From: Turritopsis dohrnii
Lineage: Eukaryota; Cnidaria; Hydrozoa; Anthoathecata; Oceaniidae
Direction: 5' to 3'
Length of the DNA: 64,000 nucleotides
Assembly: GCA_027922465.2 (NCBI GenBank)
Contig: BQMF02000021.1
Coordinates: 930,001-994,000, forward strand
The notes under the pieces were generated by a model, which ran no database searches, was not told the origin of the DNA, and was given only the letters and a program-made list of their open reading frames with translations. The translations under genes and the position numbers were made by a program. The first letter of the stretch is position 1. Each line of letters starts with the position of its first letter. Shown in pieces: positions 22,348-33,756 of the stretch.

Positions 22348-25300
22348 TTACTGTAAAACTTGTGGGAATACAACATTCTGTGTATACAACTTCCCATTGA
22401 TGTAACCTTGTTTACCTGTGGCAGCAACTTTGACTTTAACATTATCAAATGCCTTTGCCCTAGAACAGGCTACATAAAGTTGACCATGTGAAAAGCACGG
22501 TCGTTGTAGAAACAAACCAATTTTTTCAAATGTTTGACCTTGACTCTTATTAACAGTGAAAGAATAAGCCAAACGAATCGGCAGTTGTCTACGTTTCAAA
22601 GTGAAAGGCATACCTGTGTCAGAGGGTGACAATTGTACCCTAGGTATGAAAATTGTTTCTCCAACAGCTGACCCTGTCAAAACGTCAGCTTTAATAAAAT
22701 TCTGCGATAGTTCCCGAACAATCAAGCGTGTCCCGTTGCAAAGACCCTTCTTGATGTTCAAATTTCGTAAAAGCATAATTATTGCTCCAACTTTAAGTTT
22801 CAAACAATGTGGAGGCATACCAGATGGTGTGATGCTGTTTAAAAAATCAAGCGGATAATTTTGTCGCTCGTCCTCATCATCACAATCAACTTCATCAGCA
22901 CTATAATAGCAAACTGGATCACCAGGCAATCTTTCCAACACCTCATTATTAATTATTAATGACTGCTCATTTGTAGGTGTCAAAATAGCAGTCGAAGCAT
23001 ATTGATGAGGTTCCAGGCCGTCATACATGACTGAAATAAGTGATGTGTTTTCAGACACGACACAGCAATCTGGAATTTCAATGGCACCTTTAGCAGGATC
23101 ATCTTGTTTAAACGGTAATTCCCCATTACCCAATTGCAACAGCCACTGACAAAATTGTTGCTCCTCAGGTCTAGCTCTCATGTTTTGAGTTAATGAGAAT
23201 TTTGACACTGAAGCCCACAATGCAGAACTGGTTAAACACACCTCAATAACATCAGTAGGTTTTGCTTTCTTTACAACAGGTAAGCATTGACGGAAATCTC
23301 CGCCCCATAACAGTACTTTACCACCAAAGAGAGTATCGTTTTTACAAACATCACGAAGTAATCGATCGATGGCATGAAAAATATGAGTGGAAACCATTGT
23401 CGCTTCATCGATGAGAAACAGGTCTACACTACGCAAGTATTCAGCATGTTTTGATGTCGGAGTTACATTACAAACACTGGTTTCTAAAACAGGAACAGGC
23501 AAACGAAATAATGAATGCAATGTACACCCACCAGAAAGTAAAGTGGCTGCAATACCTGTATATGCAGCAGTAGCGACTTTCCAACCTCTGGCCCTACATG
23601 CTGCTATAACATAGTTGTATGTAAATGTTTTACCTGTGCCAGCTGGTCCATCAAGATAAAACAATGTATCAGGTTGTGCCAAAGCGTTTTTTACATTTGA
23701 AACAGCAGATAATATTGCATCAGCCACAGCCACCTGCTGCTCATTAAGCAGAGGCCTTACCTGTTGTGTCTGGTCAATGTATAAGTTTACATCAACCTCT
23801 TCCTCGTCAATTTGTTCAATTAACTCAGGAAGGTTTAATTGCGTTAAGGACATACCAAATTGTTTGAGTATGTTATCGATATATCCCAAAACCTTTTGCT
23901 CAGCTTGAGTAGCAGGCAATGTGCGCGCATAGTCCTCGCACAATTGACCCTTGAATGTATTCCACAGATCCAACGGATTCAATGGCTCACAGTGTGTCAA
24001 TATTGTGACGAACAGTTGCCTCAATTGTTGTGGCATTTGGAATGTAGATGCCTCTTCCAATGTATTGTGCCATTCGTCATCATCTTGAAGAAGACCTCTT
24101 GCAATACATGCTTCACGAAATGTATCATAAACAACCCCATTGAACGTGCGCAAATACTCAAATGATGTGGCACCAGGAACATGAAGCAATAAAACACGAA
24201 GGAAAAATCTTTCTCCTTCTGTTGGTCTTGCATTGTATAGTCGAGAAATTATTGGCTTATATGTTTTATCTCTTGCTTTCCATTTTTTTTCCTTATCATG
24301 AAATACATAATGATATGGAATGTCAGGAAACAGATATTGTTGGGCATCAGGATCTTCAACATTCAATTTAAACCATGCTGTGAGGTGAGTGTCTCTCATA
24401 GATGCCCTGTCTGCAGCTGCATACTCTTCACCAGGTTGAAAATAAACCCGTTGAAGATCTGGCAAATGCACTGCCAATCTTTTGATACAGTGTGATTTCT
24501 CATGCATGGGGAACTCAAATATTCTCCACAGAGCCTCAGGTGCACTAACATATCGAGCATCTAAAAAAGTTTTAATTTCATCATATTGCAATTGTTCGTT
24601 AATTTCGACATGCGCTCGATCATGTCCTTTATATACGTATTTGAATAAATATTTAACACTTTTTATAGAAGTACAGGCCTCTAAATTTATATGTGCATTA
24701 TATTTCTTTGATAACCAGGGACAGTATGGAACTACCCATCGATTATCTAAATCTATATTTTTAACCCTCACAGTTCGACCATTATTTCGTCTGCGATACA
24801 AAGGATAACCATTAACATTCATTTGTGTTGAATCACAGAATGATTTGGGAAAATCTTTGGTACAGTTGCCATCATCTCCCATACAAACAGAAGTCTCATT
24901 GTAAATCCCACATGGACCATGTATCATACACGATTTGATGATGTTGTGTAGTTCTGGGTCCTCATCGGGATCAGGGATTTCAGCACATATCAAGCTGTCA
25001 ACATCATCAGCATTTTGTAACTTATCCTCTTGTGCTAAATGAATAAGAATATGTGCATGAGGTAAAGAACGCTTTTGAAATTCAATCACATAAAGGTGAG
25101 AAATTGTTTTCCCCAATACACCATTTTTTATGACATCATTTAAAAGTGCTTTCAATTTCAAATTAAAAACACGTGCAACCAAGTTAGGTCGATAATGTGC
25201 AGGCTCATTATCTAAATTTTCGGTAATTTCCTTCCAATTTGGATTACACGTAAAAGTGCAGAACAAATCAGGTTTTCCCATTTTAGTCACCATAGCCATT

Positions 25301-26879
25301 GCATCTTGGTAATTTTGTTGCATAGCTCTTGGACTGCCCTGAAAAGACGATGGTAATATCACAGGTCTGCCTGCATTTAAACCTCTATTTCCTGCAACAT
25401 TGGCAAGATGATCAATCAACCCTTGATATTGCTCAACACGTAACACTTTTTGGTTTCTCCGAATATAGTTGAGACGATCAGATTCCACCTTACAGTAACA
25501 GTCAACCGCGAATTGTTGAAATAATCTTTTACCTTTTAATATGGGATTAAAATTGCTTCTGTATGAAAACCTATAAGTATAATATTGTAGTGCAGTTGTG
25601 CGGCACCGACTACCTGTAGCATATTCAGCTACATGAGGAATATCTATTGTCCAGCCAGACTCTCCCCTTGGAAAAAAGACTGGATAAACCATTGGATTCC
25701 AAATGAGGTGAATCTGTTGGTAAACATCGCAGTGGTCTGTCTCTAGGATAAACAACAATATCCCGAAAGGCAGGTGGTGCACCATCTTCACCAACAAAAA
25801 CAGCTGCTACTTCATCATGGTGGGGTAGATTGTAACGCCGCCGATCGCCACCACTCCTCAGATGCATTCTAACCTAAATTTTAAAATGAAAGATTTTGAA
25901 AATAATTGATTTTAAAAAAAACTTACAAAGATAACTGATTAATAACTCAAAATTTTACCAAAGATGGTTGGCGATTTTGCTCTTGGGCAAGCCGTAATTC
26001 CTCAGCTTCTACCTCACTCATGTATTTGTATGCAGCAGCGTAAGGACTTTCTCTAATAATGATGTCTTGCAAATTTTGCATTACCTCAGGCGAACAACCT
26101 TGATTTTCAGGTCTTGCCATTCTTTCATTGAATGCATCCATCCCATCATAAATGTACAACTGACCATATGATGGAGGAACACCTTCTGACGGATGCAGAT
26201 TCCCTGTACGGTGACATACCTGACCATTAATACGAAAGACAGGTGGTCCTCGACCTGGTGGTACAGCCATTTTTGCACCCATCGACGCAAAAGCGACAGA
26301 ACTGTTAAACTTTCGAATATTTTCTTGAAAGTTCTTTGCCTGATTTGTATAACCTACTAAAAGATCTTTAAGATCATTAGGATAATTAATGTCATTAAGG
26401 TGTATCTTGCCGTTATGACAACATTTGAAATTACTTTCATCGGCAAACATTTTAGCACTACAACGTTGACAAACCTTGTCCATGGGGCCTAAGTAATGTT
26501 GCTCAGGCAATTGATCAGGTTGACGCGCAGCACAATGCAAACTTAATGTAGCCCGTCTAGCTCGCATACGTTGCATATTTCTATTCCGCCTAGCTAATCT
26601 TTCGTCAGCGTTTTCATTTTGACGGTACTGAACGCGTCTTTCAGCATTGCGATTCCTACTGCGCTCATTCTCAGAAATACCTTGAGAATTATGGAGATCA
26701 TCCGTGTTATCAACTTGCGTTTCGCGACGTCGCGCAATAGCGACATCTTCGTGTGCAAACCTACGTTGGATTACTGATCGAATTTGTTGTTGATCAGGTG
26801 GTTGCAAAACAAATTGTCCATTCCTGAAAGTTGCTGGAATGGCAGGGGCAATAGCATTGCCTCTTCCTATATTATACAT
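22348..26879 (-). CDS. Helitron Rep-helicase (HUH nuclease plus PIF1-like helicase), one frameshift
   Basis: Rolling-circle transposase nicking and joining Helitron ends and unwinding the strand. Exon 1, 25959-26879, starts at MYNIGRGN and has a CxxC/CCH zinc-finger-like region and the conserved GRGPPVFRINGQVCHR..QLYIYD block. A donor GTAAAA and an acceptor at 25874 join it in phase 0 to VRMHLRSGGDRRRYNLP. A one-base deletion near 25728 breaks the frame between VVYPRD and QQIHLIWNPM; the rest (to 22348) is open. The Rep part has the HUH motif PHAHIL and tyrosines in KYLFKYVYKG; the helicase has GPAGTGKT (Walker A), LIDEAT (Walker B), GGDFRQ, VNKSQGQTF and YVACSRA. About 1,480 residues if intact. 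An upstream extension to 27047 looks non-coding. Confidence 0.88.
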
Positions 26880-27126
26880 GACAGACAGTAGTAATAATAA
26901 GGAAACTTTAGAATAAATATAACTACCAAATTGTTGATTAACTCCCAACCCTGAATAAAATAAAAGTTTGACTTTTATGAAAATTAAAAACGCAATTAAA
27001 ATATGGGTTTCATGAAAGAAAAAGATAACTGTAACACACTGTAACAATCACCTCAGAAAACTCTGAACTGTTCTTAAAATATCACCACACTCCTTTTAAC
27101 TTTCTGCTTTTTAATTCATATATCAA
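26880..27126. other. Helitron 5' leader
   Basis: AT-rich sequence upstream of the Rep-helicase start; a possible acceptor (ATAATATAG) overlaps the proposed ATG, so a 5'UTR intron is possible. Confidence 0.3.
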
Positions 27127-27545
27127 CTCTGAATAAAGAATTATAAAAACACACTTTCATTTTCCATAAATCATCTTCCGAAATAAACAACAATAATAAA
27201 TTATATACCTCGTAAACTTTACTGGCTTTAATCTTTACTCTTTAATTCTGAACTATTCCTTATCGCACTTTTTTTTCTGTTTTCTGCTTCTCTGAATAAG
27301 AATCATAAAAACACACTTTCATTTTCCATAAATCATCTTCCGAAATTAACAACAATAATAAATTACCTCGTAAACTTTACTGGCTTTAATCTTTACTCTA
27401 TTCTTTATCCCACTTCTTTTTCTGTTTTCTGCTTCTCTGAATAAGAATCATAAAATAAGACACTTTCATTTTCCATTTCATTTCTATCGAAATAAACAAC
27501 AATACAAAGTTACCTCATAAACTTTACTGGCTTTCGCTTTCTTTT
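27127..27545. repeat. Three 140-170 bp tandem repeats in the Helitron 5' region
   Basis: Units share CACTTTCATTTTCCAT, AAATAAACAACAAT and CTCRTAAACTTTACTGGC, starting near 27127, 27292 and 27432. They lie between the Helitron 5' end and its gene, where a promoter would be. Confidence 0.75.
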
Positions 27546-27835
27546 CTTTTCTTTTTCCTTTTTTTTTATAATCACCTCCTTCACTTTTTCAATACGAAAA
27601 TGAATTTGTTTACATTTTGAACGAACTTAGTTGCTATGTTTACAAAACGTTCGAAACGATAAAAATAAAATGCAATGTAAAGGTATCTGTCCTTTACTAA
27701 TCGTAGAAAAATATTAACCGTGGTCTTAAACACCTTTATGAAAAAGTGACCGCAAAAACGACCCGAAATTTTAGAGAGTGAAAGCGTGAAAAAAGTGGTA
27801 TGCACAGCGCGTATTAGTATATAGACTAGCCGCCA

Positions 27836-28901
27836 AGGCGGCGTCGCTCGCCGCCCATGTTCAGCATGCGTTGACTTCACGAAAAATACAATTAAGGAAT
27901 TGGCAACCGAAAGTGTTACCATGTTGTAGAGCTCGAAAAACTGATTATAAAAATGTATGGGATCGTTCCGCTACGATCAACCGTTACAGAGATATCATTC
28001 TTCAAAGATTTTGATGACGTCACAGACCCCTCCCAAAAAAATTAGACCCAAATTTTTTGTCACCCCATCGCCTGTATCGCGGACCCGAAAAAAAGTCAGT
28101 TATCCTAGAGGCAGATTCGAAATCAAATATCAAATATCAGTTTGAACAATGGTTCCAAAAAAACCCAAATTTCATGTGTTATTTATTTTTTAAAACAATC
28201 GTTGATCAGTACAACAATGCACTCAAAACGTAGAGAGAAAAAAACTTTTTATTAGCTTTTGTTTTAAAAACGTTACGCGCTCTAACATGGGTGCTATCAA
28301 ACAGGGAGAAAATGGTTTCTCTTCTTAAAAAGTTCACACGGAGGAGAGAAAAAAGGCACGTGCTAAATGAATAAATAGAATAAAAAAACGTTCGATCAGA
28401 ACGCTTAACAATTAAAAGAAGAAATTAATTTATTAAAAGAAAAGCAAAAAAAAAACAAAACATTTTGTTTTGATATGATACTCTTTTTTTACCTATCGGT
28501 TTTTAAACATTTTGATTGCTCAAAAAAAAAGTTCACCCGTCTCAGACAGTCAGGCAAGAGTTAGTGGCAAACCGAACATAAGCTGCCACGTTCTGCCACT
28601 GCTGCTTTTTGTCCAAAATATTTAATCAGTTAGTGACTTTGTATTTAGTTGATGTACTGTTTTCAAACCCAAGTCAATGTGGAATATAAAACTAACAATA
28701 ATGATAAAAACAAAACGTTATTCCTATTAGTTCATCAGCCAAAAAAAGTCACGTTCGATTGGGGTTGCAATGTATTTGCTTCAAACTCACGTCGCACACA
28801 AAAAAAGAAATAATTTCGCTCACAACTTAATCTACCATTTTGCGTGACTTACAAACAAACAAACAGACAGACAGACAGAGAATCGGCTATTAATATATAG
28901 A
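27836..28901 (-). mobile_element. Non-autonomous Helitron, family II, unit A
   Basis: 1066 bp. Plus-strand start CTAGCCGCCAAGGCGGCG (3' hairpin reversed); end ..GGCTATTAATATATAGA (5' TC end reversed), preceded by a (CAGA)n/(CAAA)n stretch. No coding capacity. Confidence 0.85.
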
Positions 28902-29761
28902 CTAGCCGCCAAGGCGGCGTCGCTCGCCGCCGATGTTCACATGCTCTGTATCACTGTATCAATAAACGTCAAATTTCCTTATAAACGGCTCGTACAACTT
29001 GTGTTCAACCAGAAGCATATTCGAAGTCACATCCTCTGATAAAACCAATCTTTTATCAGTGTAACAATACACTCAAAATGTATAGAGAGAAAACTTCAAC
29101 TTTTTATTAGCTTTTGTTTTAAAAAAGTTACCCACTCTAACATGGGTGCTATCTAACGTAAGGAAGAAATAGTTTCTCTTCTTAAAAACATCACGACGGA
29201 GGAGAGAAAAAAGGCACGTGCTAATTGAATAAATAGAATAAAAAACGTTCGATCAGAACGCTTAACAATTAAAAGAAGAAATTAATTTGTTAAAAGAAAA
29301 GCAAAAAAAAAAAAAAAAAAATCACATTTTGTTTTGATATAATACTCTTTTTTTACCTATCGGTTTTTAAACATTTTGATTGCTCAAAAAAACAGTTCAC
29401 CCGTCTCAGACAGTCAGGCAAGAGATAGTGGCAAATCGCACATGCTGCCACGTTCTGCCACTGCTGCTTTTTGTCTAAAATGTTTAATCAGTTAGTTTCT
29501 TTGTATTTAGTTGATGTGTTGTTTTCAAAGCCAAGTCAACGTGGAATATAAAACTAACACAATAATAATAAAAACAAAACGTTATTCCTATTAGTTCATC
29601 AGCCAAAAAAAGTCACGTTCGATTGGGGTTGCAATGTATTTGCTTCGAACTCACGTCGCACACAAAAAAATAAATAATTTCGCTCACAACTCAATCTACC
29701 ATTTTGCGTGACAGACAAACAAACAAACAGACAGACGGAGAATCGGCTATTAATATATAGA
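28902..29761 (-). mobile_element. Non-autonomous Helitron, family II, unit B
   Basis: 860 bp, highly similar to unit A from about 29035 onward (CACTCAAAATGTATAGAG, CGTTCGATCAGAACGC) but with a shorter left part. Confidence 0.85.
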
Positions 29762-30254
29762 CTAGCCGCCAAGGCGGCGTCGCTCGCCGCCCATGTTCAG
29801 CATGCGTTGTGTTCACGAAAAATAAAATTAAGGAATTGGCAATGATAGGTGTGTCCATGTTGTAGAGCTCGAAAAACTGATCAAAAAAATGTATGGGATC
29901 GTTTTGCTACGACCAACCGTTACAGAGATATTGTCGATCAAAGATTTTGATGACGTCATAGACCCGTCCCAAAATAAAATTAGAACCAAATTTTTCGTCA
30001 CCCCATCGCCTGTATCGCGGACCCCAAAAAACGTCAGTTATCCCTATTGGTTATCGAGATAATTTTCCCTAAACGTCGCATTCGATTAGGGTCTCAATGC
30101 AATGGTTTCACACTGACGTCGCGTACAAGAAGAGAAATAATTTATGTGTGATCTTACATTGCTGACTCCCCGATTTCTTTCGCAGTTCACATCTACCATT
30201 TTGCGTGACTTACAAACAAACAAACAAACGAAGAATCGGCTATATATATATAGA
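29762..30254 (-). mobile_element. Non-autonomous Helitron, family II, unit C
   Basis: 493 bp. Shares with units A and D the left segment (GTTGTAGAGCTCGAAAAACTG, TGTATGGGATCG), but lacks the long middle of A and B. Confidence 0.85.
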
Positions 30255-30750
30255 CTAGCCGCCAAGGCGGCGTCGCTCGCCGCCGATGTTCAGCATGCGT
30301 TGACTTCACGAAAAATAAAAATAAGGAATTGGGAACCGAAAGTGTTCCCATGTTGTAGAGCTCGAAAAACTGATAAAAAAAATGTATGGGATCGTTCCGC
30401 TACGATCAACCGTTACAGAGATATCATTGTTCAAAGACTTTGATGACGTCACAGACCCCTCCCCAAAAAAATTAGACCCAAATTTTTCATCACCCCATCG
30501 CCTGTATCGCGGACCCCAAAAAACGTCAGTTATCCCTATTGGTTATCGAGATAATTTTCCCTAAACATCGCATTCGATTAGGGTCTCAATACAATGGTTT
30601 CACACTGACGTCGCGCACAAGAAGAGAAATAATTTATGTGTGATCTTACATTGCTGACTCTCCGATTTCTTTCGCAGTTCACATCTACCATTTTGCGTGA
30701 CTTACAAACAAACAAACAGACAGACAGAGAATCGGCTATTAATATATAGA
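30255..30750 (-). mobile_element. Non-autonomous Helitron, family II, unit D
   Basis: 496 bp, nearly the same as unit C. The right boundary TATATAGA|T restores RecQ host sequence beginning TGAGGAAGAAAATG. Confidence 0.85.
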
Positions 30751-31005
30751 TGAGGAAGAAAATGATATAACATTTTCCCCAGTTGATTCTGGGAGGGAGA
30801 GCTTAAATTGTTTTCTGTCATCCCAGAGGGGGCTCTTAATGAAAAAACTATTTCGGGGCGAAGTATATCAAGATAATGTGGTGGCTGTGGTTATTGATGA
30901 AGCACATTGCATCAGTCGTGGAAAGAAATATATTGTTATTTGAAAAATTCTACTGCATTGGTTTTTTATCATGAAAAACATGGTCTTTGCTTTGTGGATA
31001 TCAAC

Positions 31006-31490
31006 AAACATTAAACATAACATATAATTCATATTTACATAAGATATCTAGCTCTTATATAATATAATAAAGTACAACAACAAACAATATAGAATGTAAG
31101 TCAAAGCAAATTCCAAATATTTTTAAATTAAAAACACTGCACATCACTGTGAATCAAACTAAAACAAAAAATTCTGCTCTGTTACATTTTATAATCATGG
31201 TCTTTGTTTATTTCCACCTTTGGAATTAGGAACGTCATTCAGAATTAAGATTGACAATTATACATACTAAACTATGAAAATATAATTATAAATGTAGCTA
31301 TTTATTTTACGTAATATTTGTTTTTTAATTGGGTTTTATATACCAGTAACAACAAACCTTACATTTTTGCTGCAACTCTTCCTTCAATTAATAAAACTGT
31401 ATTAGACATTGTACTAAAATCGAATTGTGTTAACCCTTCATATCCAGGTTTTTCAAGACTGATGGTGAACCTTTTCTGACACAAACTTTT
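31006..31490. other. No gene recognised
   Basis: AT-rich sequence after the RecQ repeat with no recognisable coding or repeat structure. Confidence 0.35.
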
Positions 31491-31499
31491 TAAATTGAT

Positions 31500-31585
31500 T
31501 TTTGACCCCCCCCTCCCCCCTCTGTCAACCTGCGTCAACTTTGCGTTGCCCCCTCCCCCTCAGTTGACGTCATCGTTTGAGAAGA

Positions 31586-31617
<32 letters not shown>

Positions 31618-31945
31618 CCCCTACAAAACAAAACAACCTCCACCCCACTTGTCCTTTTGTATGTTAGTTTCTTACGCATTTTTAATAAGACGTGAAAATA
31701 TTTGCAATGATCTTCGTGCAATTTTTCTGTGATCAAACTCCATCCGTGCTTATTGTTTTACGTTCGTGCATCACGGACCACATCAAGATCACATTCAGTG
31801 TTAACATTTTCATAAGAAACTTTACTTAATTAGAAAAATCAAGGTTCTGCAAAATTGTGTGGGTTGACGTCAACTAGTATCACATCCCCCCCTCCCTCCC
31901 CCGTCAACCAGCGTCAAATTTAGCATAACCCCCCCTCCCCCCCTA
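31500..31945. repeat. Duplicated C-rich block with TTGACGTCA
   Basis: Two related blocks (31504-31573 and 31883-31961) each have C-runs, GTCAACCWGCGTCAA, a second C-run and AGTTGACGTCAT. They are direct repeats about 385 bp apart; the first is followed by a poly-C tract of about 28 bases. The origin may be a transposon end, but this is not proven. Confidence 0.5.
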
Positions 31946-32082
31946 ACAGTTGACGTCATTTGTGAACAGTCCCTATGTATCTCCGTGACATTTTGGACGA
32001 TCTCACTAAAGTAAATAATTGCATAAAAAAGCCATGTCCGCACACACCTTAGCAACAAAATCTTTTGCAGGCTGACTAACGG

Positions 32083-32595
32083 GCTAAATTTGGACCAAAT
32101 TATGAAAGTTCTCCAATTTTCATAAAAATGTGCACAAAGCACAATTAAAAGGTGCTGATTTCGAATTTGACAGTCATTTTGTCAAATTTGGCCAAAATTG
32201 GGCAATTCGGGCCAAATTTAGACCAAATTATGAAAGTTCTCCAATTTTCATAAAAATTTGCACAAATCACAATTGAAAGGTGCCGATTTCGAATTTGACA
32301 GTCATTTTGTCAAATTTAGCCAAAATTGGGCAATTCGGGCCAAATTTGGACCAAATTATGAAAGTTGGAGAACTTTCATAAAAATTTGCACAAATCACAA
32401 TTGAAAGGTGCTGATTTCGAATTTGACAGTCATTTTGTCAAATTTGGCCAAAATTGGGCAATTCGGGCCAAATTTGTACCAAATTCTGAAAGTTCTCCAA
32501 TTTTCATAAAAATTTGCACAAAGCACAAGTGAATGGTGCTGATTTGGAATTGGACAGTCATTTTGTCAAATTGGGCCAAAATTTGCCAATGCTAT
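32083..32595 (+). repeat. Four 128-bp tandem repeats
   Basis: Units start at 32083, 32211, 32339 and 32467, each beginning SYAAATTTGGACCAAATT and containing GACAGTCATTTTGTCAAATT. Many short inverted motifs (TTTGGCCAAA) lie within each unit. No coding signal. Confidence 0.88.
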
Positions 32596-32925
32596 ATTGA
32601 GAATGTTTTATAATTGTTGAGAGTAGATTTGTGTAATTGTGACACCGTCCTGAAGACTTTAAGCCAAATTTGAGATGAATAAGTTTTGATCTCTTTGTTT
32701 TGTATAATCGCGAGTTGAAATTCTGCTACCGTTATCAACTATTGCATTTCACAGTTTTATGAACAGTATATATTTGTTAGAATTGTGAGAATGCAATATA
32801 GCGAAATTTTCGACTTCCAAGTCGTCTTGTTTTTTCTTGCATCAGTGTTATTGACGTAGTTGTGATTTCATCATAGTGTTCATGATATGCAGATGTGTAT
32901 ATGTTGACTTTTTTATTGGTGTTTA
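32596..32925. other. No gene recognised
   Basis: AT-rich sequence between the 128-bp repeats and the weak ZAD-like ORF. Confidence 0.3.
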
Positions 32926-33309
32926 TTAAATTTGTAAATTTTCAATCAAATTTGTAAAGGAAATGTGTTGTGTCAAAATTGAGCTGCTTTTTTTATTCTT
33001 TTGTAGTAACCATTGATTTTGCAGGTGGTTACATGCTGGTTTCAGGTTAACCAGAAGACATTCGTTTAATGGAAAATTTTTGTCTTTATTCAATTTGACT
33101 TCTCTTTTCTGATTTAAGATTTTATCCAAGAAGGCATTGCATTTTTGACAAATAGTTTCTGGAAGGCCGTCACCATCATGTATGTTTACACCACATACAC
33201 ATACCGTTATAAATTTCCTGCTTAAGTTTTTTCTTTCACCAGACACAGAATGTACTTTTAACAAAAAGCTATTGTCAGTAAGTTGACTGCACACAGATTG
33301 TTCCTTCAA
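32926..33309 (-). CDS. Possible ZAD-like zinc-binding fragment
   Basis: The frame contains VCSQL, then FITVCVCGVNIHDGDGLPETICQKCNAFLDKI, resembling the second half of a ZAD or related treble-clef domain (LP..IC..C). The first Cys pair is weak and no C2H2 fingers follow. There is no in-frame ATG near the start, so it would be an internal or last exon, possibly of a transposon-linked gene. It may instead be a relic. Confidence 0.3.
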   Translation of the reverse strand: MKEQSVCSQLTDNSFLLKVHSVSGERKNLSRKFITVCVCGVNIHDGDGLPETICQKCNAFLDKILNQKREVKLNKDKNFPLNECLLVNLKPACNHLQNQWLLQKNKKSSSILTQHISFTNLIENLQI

Positions 33310-33681
33310 CTCTAGGTTTTCAAGAATAATAAGAAGTAATTTTCAATAACGCTTCATTCATTATTTAACTAAAAATCTATATTTATCAATAAACTGATAT
33401 GCTACTTGAAAATTATGGGGAAGGAACGGCATAAATTAGTCAGAGAGCTAAAAGTCACACTGGCAGTTGGAATGTATGCAAATTAAGGAAAAACAAAAAT
33501 ATAATGGTTTTCCAAAAACAATGAATTTATAAAATTTTCACTTCAAACCACGTGCTCGGACTTTCATTCTGGCTTCTACGTTTACCATTTTGATAAACAA
33601 CACACTGCTTAATTATTCGAGAACTCAAAAAAAAAAAAAAATTATTCGAGAATCCTGCTGAACCAATGAAATCAGAGAACG

Positions 33682-33756
33682 CAGCAGCCGGGACCAGGGT
33701 CTTCTTCGCCGCCATCCGTATTATCGAAAAGGCAAGAAACCCTGGGTTCGAGGTTG
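33682..33756 (-). repeat. 75-bp foldback module with MAAKK start, third copy
   Basis: Minus strand: ACCTCGAACCCAGGGTTTC, a TTTTCGATAATACGG loop, then ATGGCGGCGAAGAAGACCC. The two sides are imperfect inverted repeats around the ATG. The same module begins RecQ copies A and B, with different sequence downstream here. Confidence 0.6.

Larger units (their letters stand above)
20728..27835 (-). mobile_element. Autonomous Helitron (family I), 3' end missing
   Basis: The 5' end is at 27835 (TCTATATACTAATACGCGC on the minus strand, preceded by CTAG of the neighbouring unit). It contains three ~140-170 bp repeats, a Rep-helicase gene and a microexon gene on the same strand. At 20728 the sequence stops against the 5' TC of unit 3 with no CTAG hairpin of its own, so the native 3' terminus is absent or replaced by that of unit 3. 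Confidence 0.8.
18556..30750 (-). mobile_element. 12.2-kb head-to-tail Helitron block
   Basis: Eight Helitron units, all in minus orientation, abut each other. On the plus strand each starts CTAG next to a GC-rich or CCCGT hairpin (the Helitron 3' end, CTRR rule) and ends ..GA (the 5' TC). The outermost bases, A at 18555 and T at 30751, restore the RecQ host sequence, as expected for insertion between A and T without target duplication. Two families are present: one with ATCCCGTGTAAAA/TTTTACGGG 3' hairpins on the left, and one with GCCGCCAAGGCGGC hairpins on the right. Confidence 0.85.
16205..31005 (+). pseudogene. RecQ-like helicase repeat, copy B, split by two insertions
   Basis: Three pieces form one copy: 16205-16387 (foldback module with MAAKKSLVPAA), 18160-18555 (MENVVKLFERLQL through motif I), and 30751-31005 (motif II region and intron). 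Comparison with copy A at 14104-14670 supplies the uninterrupted arrangement. The first break is the transposon at 16388-18155 (target duplication TTAT); the second is the Helitron block 18556-30750 at an A^T step. Helicase features: LKPKQIVCFEHC (Q-motif like) and LPTGYWEI, where RecQ proteins have LPTGYGKS, so the ATP-binding lysine is lost. A frameshift and stop follow near 18421, and the DEAH exon in the last piece is also frame-damaged. Confidence 0.6.

Noticed and set aside
24298..24808. Plus-strand ORFs opposite the Helitron helicase
   Set aside because: Antisense shadows of a strongly supported coding frame.
22348..25797. Cellular PIF1 helicase gene
   Set aside because: The HUH Rep region and flanking Helitron ends show that it is the transposon protein.
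26880..27047. N-terminal extension of the Helitron protein with a hydrophobic segment
   Set aside because: AT-rich and low in coding character; the conserved part starts near MYNIGRGN.
31586..31614. Meaningful poly-C signal
   Set aside because: Long homopolymer, likely slippage or assembly uncertainty.
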